This document shows positions 25,614 through 34,265 of a stretch of 64,000 bases of DNA, one piece after another. The position numbers and the translations under genes were made by a program. The notes beneath the pieces were generated by a model that was not told where the DNA came from, searched no databases, and worked only from the letters and a program-made list of their open reading frames with translations. Source of the DNA: Treponema brennaborense (lineage in GTDB: Bacteria > Spirochaetota > Spirochaetia > Treponematales > Treponemataceae). The stretch is from positions 366,882 to 430,881 of the forward strand of contig JAMPCJ010000001.1 in NCBI GenBank assembly GCA_023666275.1. The letters run 5' to 3'. Each line of letters opens with the position of its first letter. Within the stretch, counting starts at the first letter, position 1.

Positions 25614-27167
25614 ATGAATACACAAAAAAACGTTATCCAAATTCATCCCGATGATGTTGTAGCGGTTGCTCTCGAACCGCTTGCGAAAGGCTCGGCTGTA
25701 GCCGTAGACAGCCCGGCAGGAAACATGACCGTTGTTCTGCAAAACGATATTCCCGCCGGACACAAATTCGCGCTGAACGATATTCCCGCCGGCGGCAAAA
25801 TCATAAAATACGGATACCCGATCGGGGCGGCAAAAGACAGCATAAAAAAAGGCGAACACGTTCATGTTCATAACATAAAAACACTGCTTTCCGAAAACGC
25901 ATCGTATACATACGACCAAGAAAAAGCAAAAAAAGCAGCGGAAGAATGGGCAAAAAACAAACCGGAAACCGTGCCGTCCGTAAAAGCGTATCGGCGGGCA
26001 GACGGCAAAATCGGAATCCGCAATGAAATCTGGATTGTTCCGACAGTCGGCTGTGTCAACCGAATCGCGGAACATCTTGCTTCCTGGGCAAACGGCGTTT
26101 TCTGCGGCGGAAATCCGCAGCCGTCGGAAACAGGAGGACTTGAAGGCGTCTTTGCCTGGACGCATCCTTACGGCTGTTCGCAAATGACGGAAGATCACGT
26201 GCAGACACGGACAATTCTCGCGGATCTTGTGCGTCATCCGAATGCAGGCGGAGTGCTTGTTTTGGGGCTCGGCTGCGAAAACAACACGATGGCGCAGTTC
26301 AAAGAAGCTATCGGATCTTACGACGAAAACCGCGTGAAATTTCTTGTTGCGCAGGACAGCGCCGATGAAATAGCAGACGGAAAGAAACTGCTCACGGAAC
26401 TTGCGGAATACTGCCGCGCGTTCCGCCGAGAAAACGTAAGCGCGGACAATCTTGTGCTCGGCATGAAATGCGGCGGTTCCGACGGACTTTCGGGCATTAC
26501 CGCGAACGCTCTCGTGGGCCGCGTATGCGACGCGATGACGGGAATAGGCGCGTCCGTTATGCTCACGGAAGTCCCCGAAATGTTCGGTGCGGAACAAATG
26601 CTCATGGATCGCTGCACGGACAAAGCTATGTTTGAAAAAACAGTATCGCTCATCAATAATTTTAAGAATTATTATACAAAACACGGACAAGTCGTCTACG
26701 AAAATCCTTCTCCCGGAAATAAAGCGGGCGGCATCACCACGCTTGAAGATAAATCGCTCGGCTGCGTGCAGAAAGGCGGAAAAGCACCCGTCTGCGGCGT
26801 TCTGACTTACGGCGAACAAATACAGGCGCACGGCTTGAATTTGCTTGAAGGTCCCGGCAACGACATCGTATCGACAACTGCCATGACCGCGGCAGGCGCC
26901 CACATTATTTTATTTACCACAGGGCGCGGAACGCCGCTCGGAGCGCCGGTGCCGACAGTAAAAATAGCGACAAACAATCCGCTTGCGGAAAAAAAATCCG
27001 GCTGGATTGATTTTAACGCGGCGGGAACGCTTTCCGCAGGATTTATTCCGGAACGCGATAAACTGCTCGCTTTGATTTACGACATTGCATCGGGAAAAAA
27101 GCAGACACGCAACGAAATAAACGGCTACCGTGAAATCGCTATTTTCAAGGACGGCGTTACGCTGTAA
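25614..27167 (+). CDS. uxaA: Altronate dehydratase
   Basis: 517 residues, the full-length form with both parts: an N-terminal SAF-like domain (about 5-90, IQIHPDDVVAVALEPLAKGS to GEHVHVHN) and the large UxaA/GarD catalytic body (GIRNEIWIVPTVGCVNRIAE, WTHPYGCSQMTEDH, LGLGCENNTMAQF, MKCGGSDGLSGITANALVG). It dehydrates D-altronate to 2-keto-3-deoxygluconate using Fe2+. It lies 167 bp after uxaB across a structured gap, so its expression may be set separately. The start has AAGGAA upstream, a little far (about 11 nt). Confidence 0.95.
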   Translation: MNTQKNVIQIHPDDVVAVALEPLAKGSAVAVDSPAGNMTVVLQNDIPAGHKFALNDIPAGGKIIKYGYPIGAAKDSIKKGEHVHVHNIKTLLSENASYTYDQEKAKKAAEEWAKNKPETVPSVKAYRRADGKIGIRNEIWIVPTVGCVNRIAEHLASWANGVFCGGNPQPSETGGLEGVFAWTHPYGCSQMTEDHVQTRTILADLVRHPNAGGVLVLGLGCENNTMAQFKEAIGSYDENRVKFLVAQDSADEIADGKKLLTELAEYCRAFRRENVSADNLVLGMKCGGSDGLSGITANALVGRVCDAMTGIGASVMLTEVPEMFGAEQMLMDRCTDKAMFEKTVSLINNFKNYYTKHGQVVYENPSPGNKAGGITTLEDKSLGCVQKGGKAPVCGVLTYGEQIQAHGLNLLEGPGNDIVSTTAMTAAGAHIILFTTGRGTPLGAPVPTVKIATNNPLAEKKSGWIDFNAAGTLSAGFIPERDKLLALIYDIASGKKQTRNEINGYREIAIFKDGVTL

Positions 27168-27332
27168 TACTGCATCCGTATTACGAAAATACCGGTTTTG
27201 CCGCTTGCCGCGATTGCCGCGCAAAATGATTCGGCTGCCGGCAGGTTTTCGGCGGTGACTTCGGCACACAGACAGCCGCTGCCGCGCAGTTTTTTTGCCC
27301 CGCAAATTGAAAATCGAAAAGGAGATTTTAAT

Positions 27333-28742
27333 ATGAAGAAATTTATGGACAAAGACTTTTTGCTTGAAACGGAAACCGCAAAAACGCTGTTTCACGAATT
27401 CGCGGCAAAAGAACCGATTTATGACTTTCACTGTCATTTAATACCGCAGCAAATTGCGGAAAACAAAAAATTCGCGAACCTGACGGAAATATGGCTCGGC
27501 GGCGACCATTACAAATGGCGCCAAATGCGGACATTCGGCATCGACGAAAAATACATAACAGGAAACGGCGAGCCTTATGAGAAATTCATGGCATGGACGC
27601 GCACAATCGAAAACCTAATCGGAAATCCGTTATATCACTGGACGCATCTTGAATTGCAGCGCTATTTCGGCATTTACGAACCGCTGACGGAAAAAACGGC
27701 GCCGGCGATTTGGGAAAAAGCAAACGCCATGCTGCAAAAAGACGAGCTGTCGGTGAAAGGCATTTTCGAAAAAATGAACGTGTATGCTGTCGGAACAACA
27801 GACGATCCGGCGGATTCACTTGAATACCACAAGGCAATCGCGGCGGGAACGGCGCCTATCGGAAAAATAAAAACAAAAGTTATCCCGTCTTTCCGGCCGG
27901 ACAAAGCAATAAACATCAATTTGCCGACATTTCCCGGATATATAGCCGCGCTCGCAAAAGCCAGCGGCATGGAAATAAAAACAGCGAAAGATGTTGCCAA
28001 AGCGCTGAAAAACAGGCTCGATTTCTTTGCCGAAAACGGCTGCCGTGCATCGGATCATGCGCTTGAATACGCGCCGTTTAAAATTTTGAGCGAAGCGGAA
28101 ATCGAAGCCGCATTCCAAAAAGGACTGAAAGGCGAAGCACTTTCAAAAGACGAAATAGATGCGTACCGCACAATGATTTTAACGGAACTTGCCGGCGCAT
28201 ATAAAGAAAAAAACATTGTCATGCAGTATCACATTGCGTCAATCAGAGACAACAACCGCCCGATGTTTAATAAACTCGGACCGGACACCGGTTTTGACGC
28301 GGTTCACGACCATCAGCTGAGCGAAGGTTTATCCAGCTTGATGAGCCATATTGCGGACAGCGTCGGACTGCCGAAAACCGTTTTGTACACATTGAATCCG
28401 AAAGATTATTATCCGATCGGAACACTGATGGGATGCTATCAGGGAGACGGCATAAAAGGCAAAATACAAATGGGTTCCGCCTGGTGGTTCTGCGATCATA
28501 AAGACGGCATGACACAGCAAATGACAATCCTCGGCAATTTGGGCATGCTTCCCGCTTTTGTCGGCATGCTGACAGACAGCAGAAGTTTCCTGTCGTATCC
28601 GCGGCATGAATATTTCCGTCGTATTTTATGCAACATTGTCGGCGGCTGGGTTGAAAACGGAGAATATCCGGCAGACACGGAACAGCTGGGCAAAATTATC
28701 AAAGACATTTCGTTTGAAAACGCAAAGGCATATTTCGGCTGA
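27333..28742 (+). CDS. uxaC: Uronate isomerase (glucuronate/galacturonate isomerase)
   Basis: 469 residues, standard for UxaC. It converts D-glucuronate to fructuronate and D-galacturonate to tagaturonate. IYDFHCHLIPQQIAENKKF (about 28-46) holds the metal-site His-x-His. MQYHIASIRDNNRPMF, GFDAVHDHQ and LTDSRSFLSYPRHEYFRR near the C-terminus are family signatures. ATG 27333 has AAAAGGAGA about 9 nt upstream; an earlier in-frame ATG 45 codons upstream lacks homology and is rejected. No uxuA/uxuB is seen, so galacturonate is the better-supported substrate of this cluster. Confidence 0.95.
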   Translation: MKKFMDKDFLLETETAKTLFHEFAAKEPIYDFHCHLIPQQIAENKKFANLTEIWLGGDHYKWRQMRTFGIDEKYITGNGEPYEKFMAWTRTIENLIGNPLYHWTHLELQRYFGIYEPLTEKTAPAIWEKANAMLQKDELSVKGIFEKMNVYAVGTTDDPADSLEYHKAIAAGTAPIGKIKTKVIPSFRPDKAININLPTFPGYIAALAKASGMEIKTAKDVAKALKNRLDFFAENGCRASDHALEYAPFKILSEAEIEAAFQKGLKGEALSKDEIDAYRTMILTELAGAYKEKNIVMQYHIASIRDNNRPMFNKLGPDTGFDAVHDHQLSEGLSSLMSHIADSVGLPKTVLYTLNPKDYYPIGTLMGCYQGDGIKGKIQMGSAWWFCDHKDGMTQQMTILGNLGMLPAFVGMLTDSRSFLSYPRHEYFRRILCNIVGGWVENGEYPADTEQLGKIIKDISFENAKAYFG

Positions 28743-28805
28743 TGCCGATGCGCGGTTTTTCCGCATTTCGGGCAGGCACTGCATAAGCCCGATAACATGC
28801 AGAAT

Positions 28806-28848
28806 CGGTTTGCGTGCCGTCGGCACTCGGCTCTCGGCATGCAAACCG
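28806..28848 (+). terminator. Long hairpin after uxaC
   Basis: CGGTTTGCGTGCCG (28806-28819) pairs with CGGCATGCAAACCG (28835-28848), 14 bp with one G-T mismatch and a 15-nt loop. It is followed by AAAAACC rather than T, so it is a hairpin with uncertain terminator strength. Confidence 0.5.
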
Positions 28849-29072
28849 AAAAACCTTGCCGCACACGGACGGTATCTATTGACTTATTTTTTCCGATATA
28901 GTACCGTTCTAGGCAAGAAAGGACAATGAGGTTCGCCCGATACATATATTTATTTGCGGCGCGGTTTTCTGCCGTAAAAAATATGCGTATCCGGCGGACT
29001 TTTTTATTTTAAAGCCGGACTTCTTCCGAACAGCTGCGGCATTATTCGGCAGGAAGACAGGCTGAAAAATAT

Positions 29073-29110
29073 GAATAAAAACGCTGCTGAAACACACCGC
29101 GTTTTTATTC
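29073..29110 (+). terminator. Terminator-like hairpin in asnB leader
   Basis: Perfect 12-bp arms GAATAAAAACGC (29073-29084) and GCGTTTTTATTC (29099-29110), loop 14 nt, with a T-rich right arm, about 135 bp before the asnB start. It may end upstream transcription or act in attenuation. Confidence 0.5.
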
Positions 29111-29189
29111 ACGAGTTTGCGGCGAAGAACGCGTCGCGGTCATCGCCGCAAACGTATTATAATCATTGTTTCATTTCGGTGCAAAAATC

Positions 29190-29229
29190 AAAAGCCGATT
29201 CCGCAGCGGAAGCTTCGCGCTCGGCTTTT
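29190..29229 (+). promoter_or_regulatory. Hairpin immediately before asnB ribosome site
   Basis: AAAAGCCGA (29190-29198) pairs with TCGGCTTTT (29221-29229), with short internal palindromes (CCGCAGCGG, GAAGCTTC). It ends a few bases before the GGAGAT ribosome site, so folding could gate translation. Confidence 0.45.
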
Positions 29230-29244
29230 ACGGGAGATAAAAAT

Positions 29245-31017
29245 ATGTGCGGATTTGTCGGATTATTTGATATAAACACAGCTTCGGTTCCCCTCGACGA
29301 AGGATTAAAAGAAGCGCTTCGCAGTCAGGTTTTGGATATGTCAAAAAAGATTCGGCACCGCGGCCCCGACTGGTCAGGCGTTTATACGGGCGAAAATGCC
29401 ATTTTAAGTCATGAACGGCTTGCGATTGTCGATCCGCTTTCCGGAAAACAGCCGCTCGTCAGCGCAGACGGCAGCGTCATTCTTGCCGTGAACGGAGAAA
29501 TCTACAACCACAAAGAACTGCGCAGCCGCTATACGAAAGGCTCCGATGCGTTCTGCGGAAAAGAATACGCATTCAAAACCCAATCCGACTGCGAAGTCAT
29601 TCTCGCGCTGTATCAGGACAAGGGCGTTGATTTTCTCGAAGACTTGAACGGCATTTTTGCGTTTGCATTATACGACAGCAAAAAAGACTGCTATTTAATC
29701 GGCAGGGACCACATCGGCATCATTCCGCTGTACCACGGCTGGGATAAAGACGGCCGTTATTACTGCGCAAGCGAATTGAAAGCCCTTGAAGGCATTTGCT
29801 GCACCATCGAAGAATTTCCTGCCGGAAGCTGTTACTTCGGCGAAGCCGGAAAAAACAGCGCCGAAAAGCCTGTCCGCTGGTACAAACGCGGCTGGGAACA
29901 CTACGATGCCGTATCTGCGCCGCGCGGCATCGAAGAAGAAATCGCAGTGCTGCGCAGCACGCTGGAAGCGGCAGTAAAGCGCCAGCTTATGAGCGACGTT
30001 CCCTACGGCGTTCTGCTTTCCGGCGGACTTGATTCGTCGATTATTGCGGCGGTAACCAAAAAATATTCTTCAAAGCGGGTGGAAACAGACGGAAAGCAGG
30101 ACGCCTGGTGGCCGCAGCTGCACAGTTTTGCCGTCGGTCTGGAGGGCTCGCCGGATCTTGCCGCCGCCAAAAAAGCCGCCGATTACATCGGCACCGTGCA
30201 TCATGAAGTGCACTTCACTATTCAGGAAGCTCTCGACGCCCTCAGCGACGTTATTTATCACCTTGAAACGTATGACATTACAACAATCCGTGCCTCCACG
30301 CCGATGTACCTCCTTGCCCGAGTCATCAAGTCGATGGGAATAAAAATGGTTCTTTCCGGAGAGGGCGCCGATGAGCTTTTCGGCGGATATTTGTATTTTC
30401 ACAAAGCACCGTCCGCAAAAGATTTTCACGATGAAACGGTCCGCAAACTCGGCAAACTTCACTTGTACGACTGTCTGCGGGCAAATAAAGCGCTCGCCGC
30501 CTGGGGCGTAGAAGGGCGCGTTCCGTTTTTGGATAAGGAATTCATCGACGCCGCAATGACCGTCAATCCGGCAGATAAAATGAGCGTTGCCTGCACGGCG
30601 GAAACAAAAGGCGCGGGCAAAGACGGACGCCGCATGGAAAAATGGATTTTACGCAAAGCCTTTGAAACGTACTTGCCGGAATCAATCGTTTGGCGGCAAA
30701 AAGAACAATTTTCCGACGGCGTCGGCTATAACTGGATTGACACGCTGAAAAAAATAACCGAGGAACGCGTTTCCGACCAGCAATTTGCCGCCGCCGCAAA
30801 ACGCTTTCCGGTAAATACGCCGCTGAACAAGGAAGAATACTATTACCGCTCGATTTTTGCCAAATTCTTTTCGTCGGAAACGGCGGCAAGAACGGTGCCG
30901 CATGAAGCGTCCGTAGCCTGCTCCACCGCCGCCGCACTTGAATGGGATGCCGCTTTCAAAAACATGAACGATCCGTCGGGACGCGCGGTTTCCGGCGTTC
31001 ACGACAAAGCGTATTAA
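29245..31017 (+). CDS. asnB: Asparagine synthetase B (glutamine-hydrolysing)
   Basis: 590 residues. Cys2 (MCGFVGLFD) is the glutaminase nucleophile, which fixes the start at ATG 29245; GGAG lies 8 nt upstream. Class II amidotransferase domain about 1-205 (HRGPDWSGVY, VNGEIYNHKELR), synthetase domain from about 240 with the PPi loop LLSGGLDSSIIAA and LSGEGADELFGGYLYFHKAP. It makes asparagine from aspartate, glutamine and ATP. It is slightly longer than E. coli AsnB owing to C-terminal residues after FFSSETA that look variable. It lies downstream of the uxa genes but has its own structured leader, so it is probably a separate unit. Confidence 0.95.
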   Translation: MCGFVGLFDINTASVPLDEGLKEALRSQVLDMSKKIRHRGPDWSGVYTGENAILSHERLAIVDPLSGKQPLVSADGSVILAVNGEIYNHKELRSRYTKGSDAFCGKEYAFKTQSDCEVILALYQDKGVDFLEDLNGIFAFALYDSKKDCYLIGRDHIGIIPLYHGWDKDGRYYCASELKALEGICCTIEEFPAGSCYFGEAGKNSAEKPVRWYKRGWEHYDAVSAPRGIEEEIAVLRSTLEAAVKRQLMSDVPYGVLLSGGLDSSIIAAVTKKYSSKRVETDGKQDAWWPQLHSFAVGLEGSPDLAAAKKAADYIGTVHHEVHFTIQEALDALSDVIYHLETYDITTIRASTPMYLLARVIKSMGIKMVLSGEGADELFGGYLYFHKAPSAKDFHDETVRKLGKLHLYDCLRANKALAAWGVEGRVPFLDKEFIDAAMTVNPADKMSVACTAETKGAGKDGRRMEKWILRKAFETYLPESIVWRQKEQFSDGVGYNWIDTLKKITEERVSDQQFAAAAKRFPVNTPLNKEEYYYRSIFAKFFSSETAARTVPHEASVACSTAAALEWDAAFKNMNDPSGRAVSGVHDKAY

Positions 31018-31071
31018 ACGGCGGCAAAACAGATGCGGATATATTCCGTGCTTCAAGCCGCGCGCCGAAGC

Positions 31072-32607
31072 TTATAATCGGGCGGCAGCTTCGAGCAAAG
31101 AAAACGGCGTCATCGCGTAATCGCACGGTATTTCGGCGGAAGCAAGCGCATGGGCAAGCGAACCTTGAACGGCAGCGTCCAGGAGCGTCCGTCCCTGCGC
31201 CAAAAGTCCGCAAATAAGTCCCGCAAGAACGTCGCCGGAACCGGCTTTCGCGAGGCACGGTTTTCCGTGCGGATTGACAAACAGTTTTCTGTTCTGCGCA
31301 ATTACGGGATTGGCGCCTTTCGCAACAATCACAACCGATGGATACTTTTCGGAAAATCGCGCGGCAAAAGAAAAACGTTCCGCGCAGATACGTTCAATCG
31401 AAAATTCCCCGAAACCGCATAATTTCAAAAGCGACTGGAATTCAGCCGCATGCGGCGTGATGACGGCATTTCCCCGCGTTTCCAGAAAATCCGCGAGCGC
31501 ATCGGAATAACACATGTCGGCGTCGATAACGCAGGGAATATCGGCATGGCGCCGCAGCCAGCGCAGTATAAGCGGTGCCGCGGGATTATTTCTGCCGAGT
31601 CCCATGCCGAACGCAGCCGCCGCAGTGCGCGGCGGGAACTCATCCGAACTCATCAATTCGGGAAAAGCCGCAAGATTCGGCGAAGCGGAAAACCGCGGCG
31701 GCGTTCCGCCTGAATTATCCCGCGGAACATCGATGTTTTCCGTTTTTTCGGAAAGCGGATAATCGGCGGCGCGGACAATCGTTACCAGCCCCGCACCGAA
31801 CCGAAACGCAGCCGACGCGGCAATGACTGCGGCTCCCGATTTTTCGCCGGAAACAATCGCAGCATGTCCGAACGAACCTTTGTGCACAGCGGGATTCGTG
31901 CGGTGCGGAAGACATAAATCCGTTTGTTCCAGCAGAAAAGCGTCGGGAACAGCGGCGGATTCATATAATTCCGCGGCAATTCCCAAGCCGGCGCATTCGA
32001 TTCTGCCGGTATACGGCTTTGCCTGATCGCCGAACAAACAGGTTTTCAAGGCGCCCATGACAACAGTCAAATCCGCGCAAAACACGGCGCCGCATGTGCT
32101 TCCGTCCGCCGCGATGCCGCAGGGAACATCGCAGGCAATGCGCACAGCCGCAGCCGAGTTCATGCGGCTGATTAAATCCGCCAGCGGTTCCGAGAGAGCG
32201 CCCCGCAGACCGCTGCCGCAAATACATTCCACAAGGATTGAACAAGCTTCCAATTCGTGCGTAATGCGGACGCCGCATTTTTCAGCCCGCGCCGCCTGCC
32301 GCACACAAGCCGCAGACTTAGGCTGTTTAACGGCAAACACGCAAACGCCGACATCGCTGCGTCCTGCAAGACGGCGCGCAAGTGCATATCCGTCGCCGCC
32401 GTTATCGCCGCCGCCTGCCGCGACAAGAACACGCGGAACACGGGAACAATCGGGCGGTGCATTTTTTGCTTTGAAATCGGCCGCATAGCGCATAACGGCT
32501 TTTTCGAGCACGGAGGCGGCATTTTCCATCAAAATATCGTCTGTCAGCGCGAAACGCTCCGCGGCAGCGGCGTCCAGCTTTCTTGTATCCGCAAATAACG
32601 GCAGCAC
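31072..32607 (-). CDS. nnr: Bifunctional NAD(P)H-hydrate epimerase / ADP-dependent dehydratase
   Basis: 511 residues. The N-terminal YjeF epimerase domain (about 1-220) has MENAASVLEKAVM, VLVAAGGGDNGGDGYALARR and IACDVPCGIAADG. The C-terminal ribokinase-like dehydratase (about 235-511) has HKGSFGHAAIVSGEKSGA, VIDADMCYSDALA, ITPHAAEFQSLL and AKAGSGDVLAGLICGLLAQG. It repairs damaged hydrated NADH/NADPH. It is encoded 25 bp downstream of a HAD-hydrolase gene and probably cotranscribed with it. Confidence 0.95.
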   Translation of the reverse strand: MLPLFADTRKLDAAAAERFALTDDILMENAASVLEKAVMRYAADFKAKNAPPDCSRVPRVLVAAGGGDNGGDGYALARRLAGRSDVGVCVFAVKQPKSAACVRQAARAEKCGVRITHELEACSILVECICGSGLRGALSEPLADLISRMNSAAAVRIACDVPCGIAADGSTCGAVFCADLTVVMGALKTCLFGDQAKPYTGRIECAGLGIAAELYESAAVPDAFLLEQTDLCLPHRTNPAVHKGSFGHAAIVSGEKSGAAVIAASAAFRFGAGLVTIVRAADYPLSEKTENIDVPRDNSGGTPPRFSASPNLAAFPELMSSDEFPPRTAAAAFGMGLGRNNPAAPLILRWLRRHADIPCVIDADMCYSDALADFLETRGNAVITPHAAEFQSLLKLCGFGEFSIERICAERFSFAARFSEKYPSVVIVAKGANPVIAQNRKLFVNPHGKPCLAKAGSGDVLAGLICGLLAQGRTLLDAAVQGSLAHALASAEIPCDYAMTPFSLLEAAARL

Positions 32608-32632
32608 AATAAAACTCCCCTGCTATGCAAAT

Positions 32633-33526
32633 TCAAACAATCGGCGCGCGGCTGTTTTGTTTTTCCGATTTTTCCGCCGCACGGTAATGTCCGTTTTTCA
32701 ATTGCTTAAAATCATAATCCGATTTTATTTTATCGAGAATTGTCGTAACGACCGTATAAATTTCCTTGTCTTTCGTGTAATCGGCAGGACAGACAAAATT
32801 AACACGGTTTTCGAGAATAAGTTTTTCCGCGGCGCGGCGCAGGGCTGCGTCTTTCGGTTTATATACCGCAACGGAATGTCCGCCGTTTTGCCGCACCATT
32901 TTCATGCAGGGAATATCGGTCGTTCCGTCCCCGAAATAAATCATCTGAGCGAACGGCACCGGCCGCTCGTCTTCGGGAACATATTCGTTTATGCGTTTGT
33001 TGTCGCTTACGCTGTCGATGCCTTTGTTTATTTTGAACAAAAACTGAGTTTTTGTCGTAAAATCGACAGCGACAGCCGGCCACTCGGCAACGCCGTCAAC
33101 GTTGTACAAAAAGGAACACGCGTAAATGCGCGCAAATTCGGAGGCGATAGCAGTTCCTTCTATCATTTCTTTCAAGCCGGACGAATTGATATAATGCTTT
33201 ATGTCGAGATTTTTCTGCCTGCCGTAATTGTTTATCAGTCCGAACCATTCTTTTACGCCTTTGAATAATTCTATTTCTTTGCCGAATCTCGTAAAAGATT
33301 CCCGCTTAAGCGATATGCGCTTGGCGCGGGCTTCGTCAAGCATCAGCTTCATGTAGCATAAAACGCTGTTTGCGTCGTTTTTTTCGGAAAGTTCGTTCGT
33401 TTTCTGCCAAAATTCTTCGGGAGGAATTCCGAGCGCCTTTAAAAAGCTGAATTCCTGCATATTGCCGGGAGAAAGCGTGCCGTCGAAATCGTAAATCAGC
33501 GCAACCGGCGTTTTTTTGGGTGCCAT
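32633..33526 (-). CDS. HAD-superfamily phosphatase
   Basis: 297 residues. HAD motif I is ALIYDFDGTLSPGNMQEF (nucleophile and acid/base Asp), motif II is the Ser of YINSSG, and motif IV is MIYFGDGTTDIPCMKM. The insertion between motifs I and II forms a helical cap. The substrate is unknown; it is often annotated just as haloacid dehalogenase-like hydrolase. ATG 33526 has GGAGG 6 nt upstream; a longer frame upstream is not supported. It forms an apparent two-gene unit with nnr, which may hint at metabolite repair. Confidence 0.85.
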   Translation of the reverse strand: MAPKKTPVALIYDFDGTLSPGNMQEFSFLKALGIPPEEFWQKTNELSEKNDANSVLCYMKLMLDEARAKRISLKRESFTRFGKEIELFKGVKEWFGLINNYGRQKNLDIKHYINSSGLKEMIEGTAIASEFARIYACSFLYNVDGVAEWPAVAVDFTTKTQFLFKINKGIDSVSDNKRINEYVPEDERPVPFAQMIYFGDGTTDIPCMKMVRQNGGHSVAVYKPKDAALRRAAEKLILENRVNFVCPADYTKDKEIYTVVTTILDKIKSDYDFKQLKNGHYRAAEKSEKQNSRAPIV

Positions 33527-33733
33527 GCAATTCCTCCGCAGACAGTATAACGCATTTTGCGCTTTTTTGCGCGCCGTATACGGCAAATTCCGGCATTCGG
33601 CGGAGATTTTCAGCCGAAACGGCAGCTTCCGAAATGCGCACTCTCCACGGCGCCGAAAAACAAAATCACAACGATAAAAAAACAATCTTTTATGAAATAA
33701 TATACGATATATACGGCATTTTTGCTTTTGAGA

Positions 33734-33761
33734 TTGAAAATGTTCGGCGCATGCTTACAAT
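33734..33761 (+). promoter_or_regulatory. Promoter of small membrane protein gene at 33785
   Basis: TTGAAA (33734-33739), 16-bp spacer, TACAAT (33756-33761). It gives a leader of about 17 nt carrying AAGG before ATG 33785. Confidence 0.5.
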
Positions 33762-33784
33762 GACATACAGAAGGTTGATGTATA

Positions 33785-34192
33785 ATGAACAAAGCAACAA
33801 ACATCCGCAATCGGAATACAAACACAAAAGCGGCACTGCTTTCCGCGCAAATAAGAAATATAGTATGTATTTGCGGGCTTATTCTAAGCGGATGCGTAAT
33901 TCCTATCGTTTCTTCTGTTTATCTGTTTAAAAAAAGCGGAATTAGCGCGGGAATACTGCTTGCCGTTATCATCACGTCTGCGGCAACGCTGATTCCTTCT
34001 TTAACCATAGCTGTGCGTGCGGAACGCATCTGCCTGAAACACAAACAGTCCGCGGAACACAGGAAAAACAAACAGCTTTCGTCACTGCCGGCAAACGGCT
34101 GCTTCGGGCTGCGGTATCTGCCGATATGCGCAAACGGTTTTCCCGCGTCCCCGTCGGGAACCGGCCGCATCACGGAAAGTCCTTTAACCTGA
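33785..34192 (+). CDS. Hypothetical small membrane protein (two helices)
   Basis: 135 residues of unknown function. There are two predicted membrane helices (about 23-48, IVCICGLILSGCVIPIVSS; about 53-77, GILLAVIITSAATLIPSL), then a basic, Cys-containing tail of 55 residues with no recognised domain. A plausible promoter and AAGG ribosome motif precede it, which is the main reason to call it real. It is convergent with the EIIC gene. The tail may not be conserved. Confidence 0.5.
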   Translation: MNKATNIRNRNTNTKAALLSAQIRNIVCICGLILSGCVIPIVSSVYLFKKSGISAGILLAVIITSAATLIPSLTIAVRAERICLKHKQSAEHRKNKQLSSLPANGCFGLRYLPICANGFPASPSGTGRITESPLT

Positions 34193-34206
34193 ACAAAGCA
34201 GCGCCG

Positions 34207-34250
34207 CCGTTCGGGGAAGCATAAGAGGCGCGCAATAAATTGCCGAACGG
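34207..34250. terminator. Hairpin between convergent genes
   Basis: Perfect 8-bp arms CCGTTCGG (34207-34214) and CCGAACGG (34243-34250) in the 73-bp convergent gap. There is no clear T-run on the correct side for either gene. Confidence 0.35.
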
Positions 34251-34265
34251 AAAAATCCGAAGTTT

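Larger units (their letters stand above)
28743..29244. other. Gene-free structured region before asnB
   Basis: About 500 bp between uxaC and asnB with no credible gene. It contains three strong inverted repeats listed separately (28806-28848, 29073-29110, 29190-29229) and a possible weak promoter near 28880 (TTGACT). I looked for a T-box antiterminator and known riboswitch motifs and saw none. Confidence 0.7.

Noticed and set aside
25554..26903. Long minus-strand open frame of 449 codons
   Set aside because: It is antisense to uxaA and has no domains or ribosome site.
28743..29244. T-box or amino-acid riboswitch before asnB
   Set aside because: The T-box antiterminator motif and other known conserved cores were not found; only generic hairpins remain.
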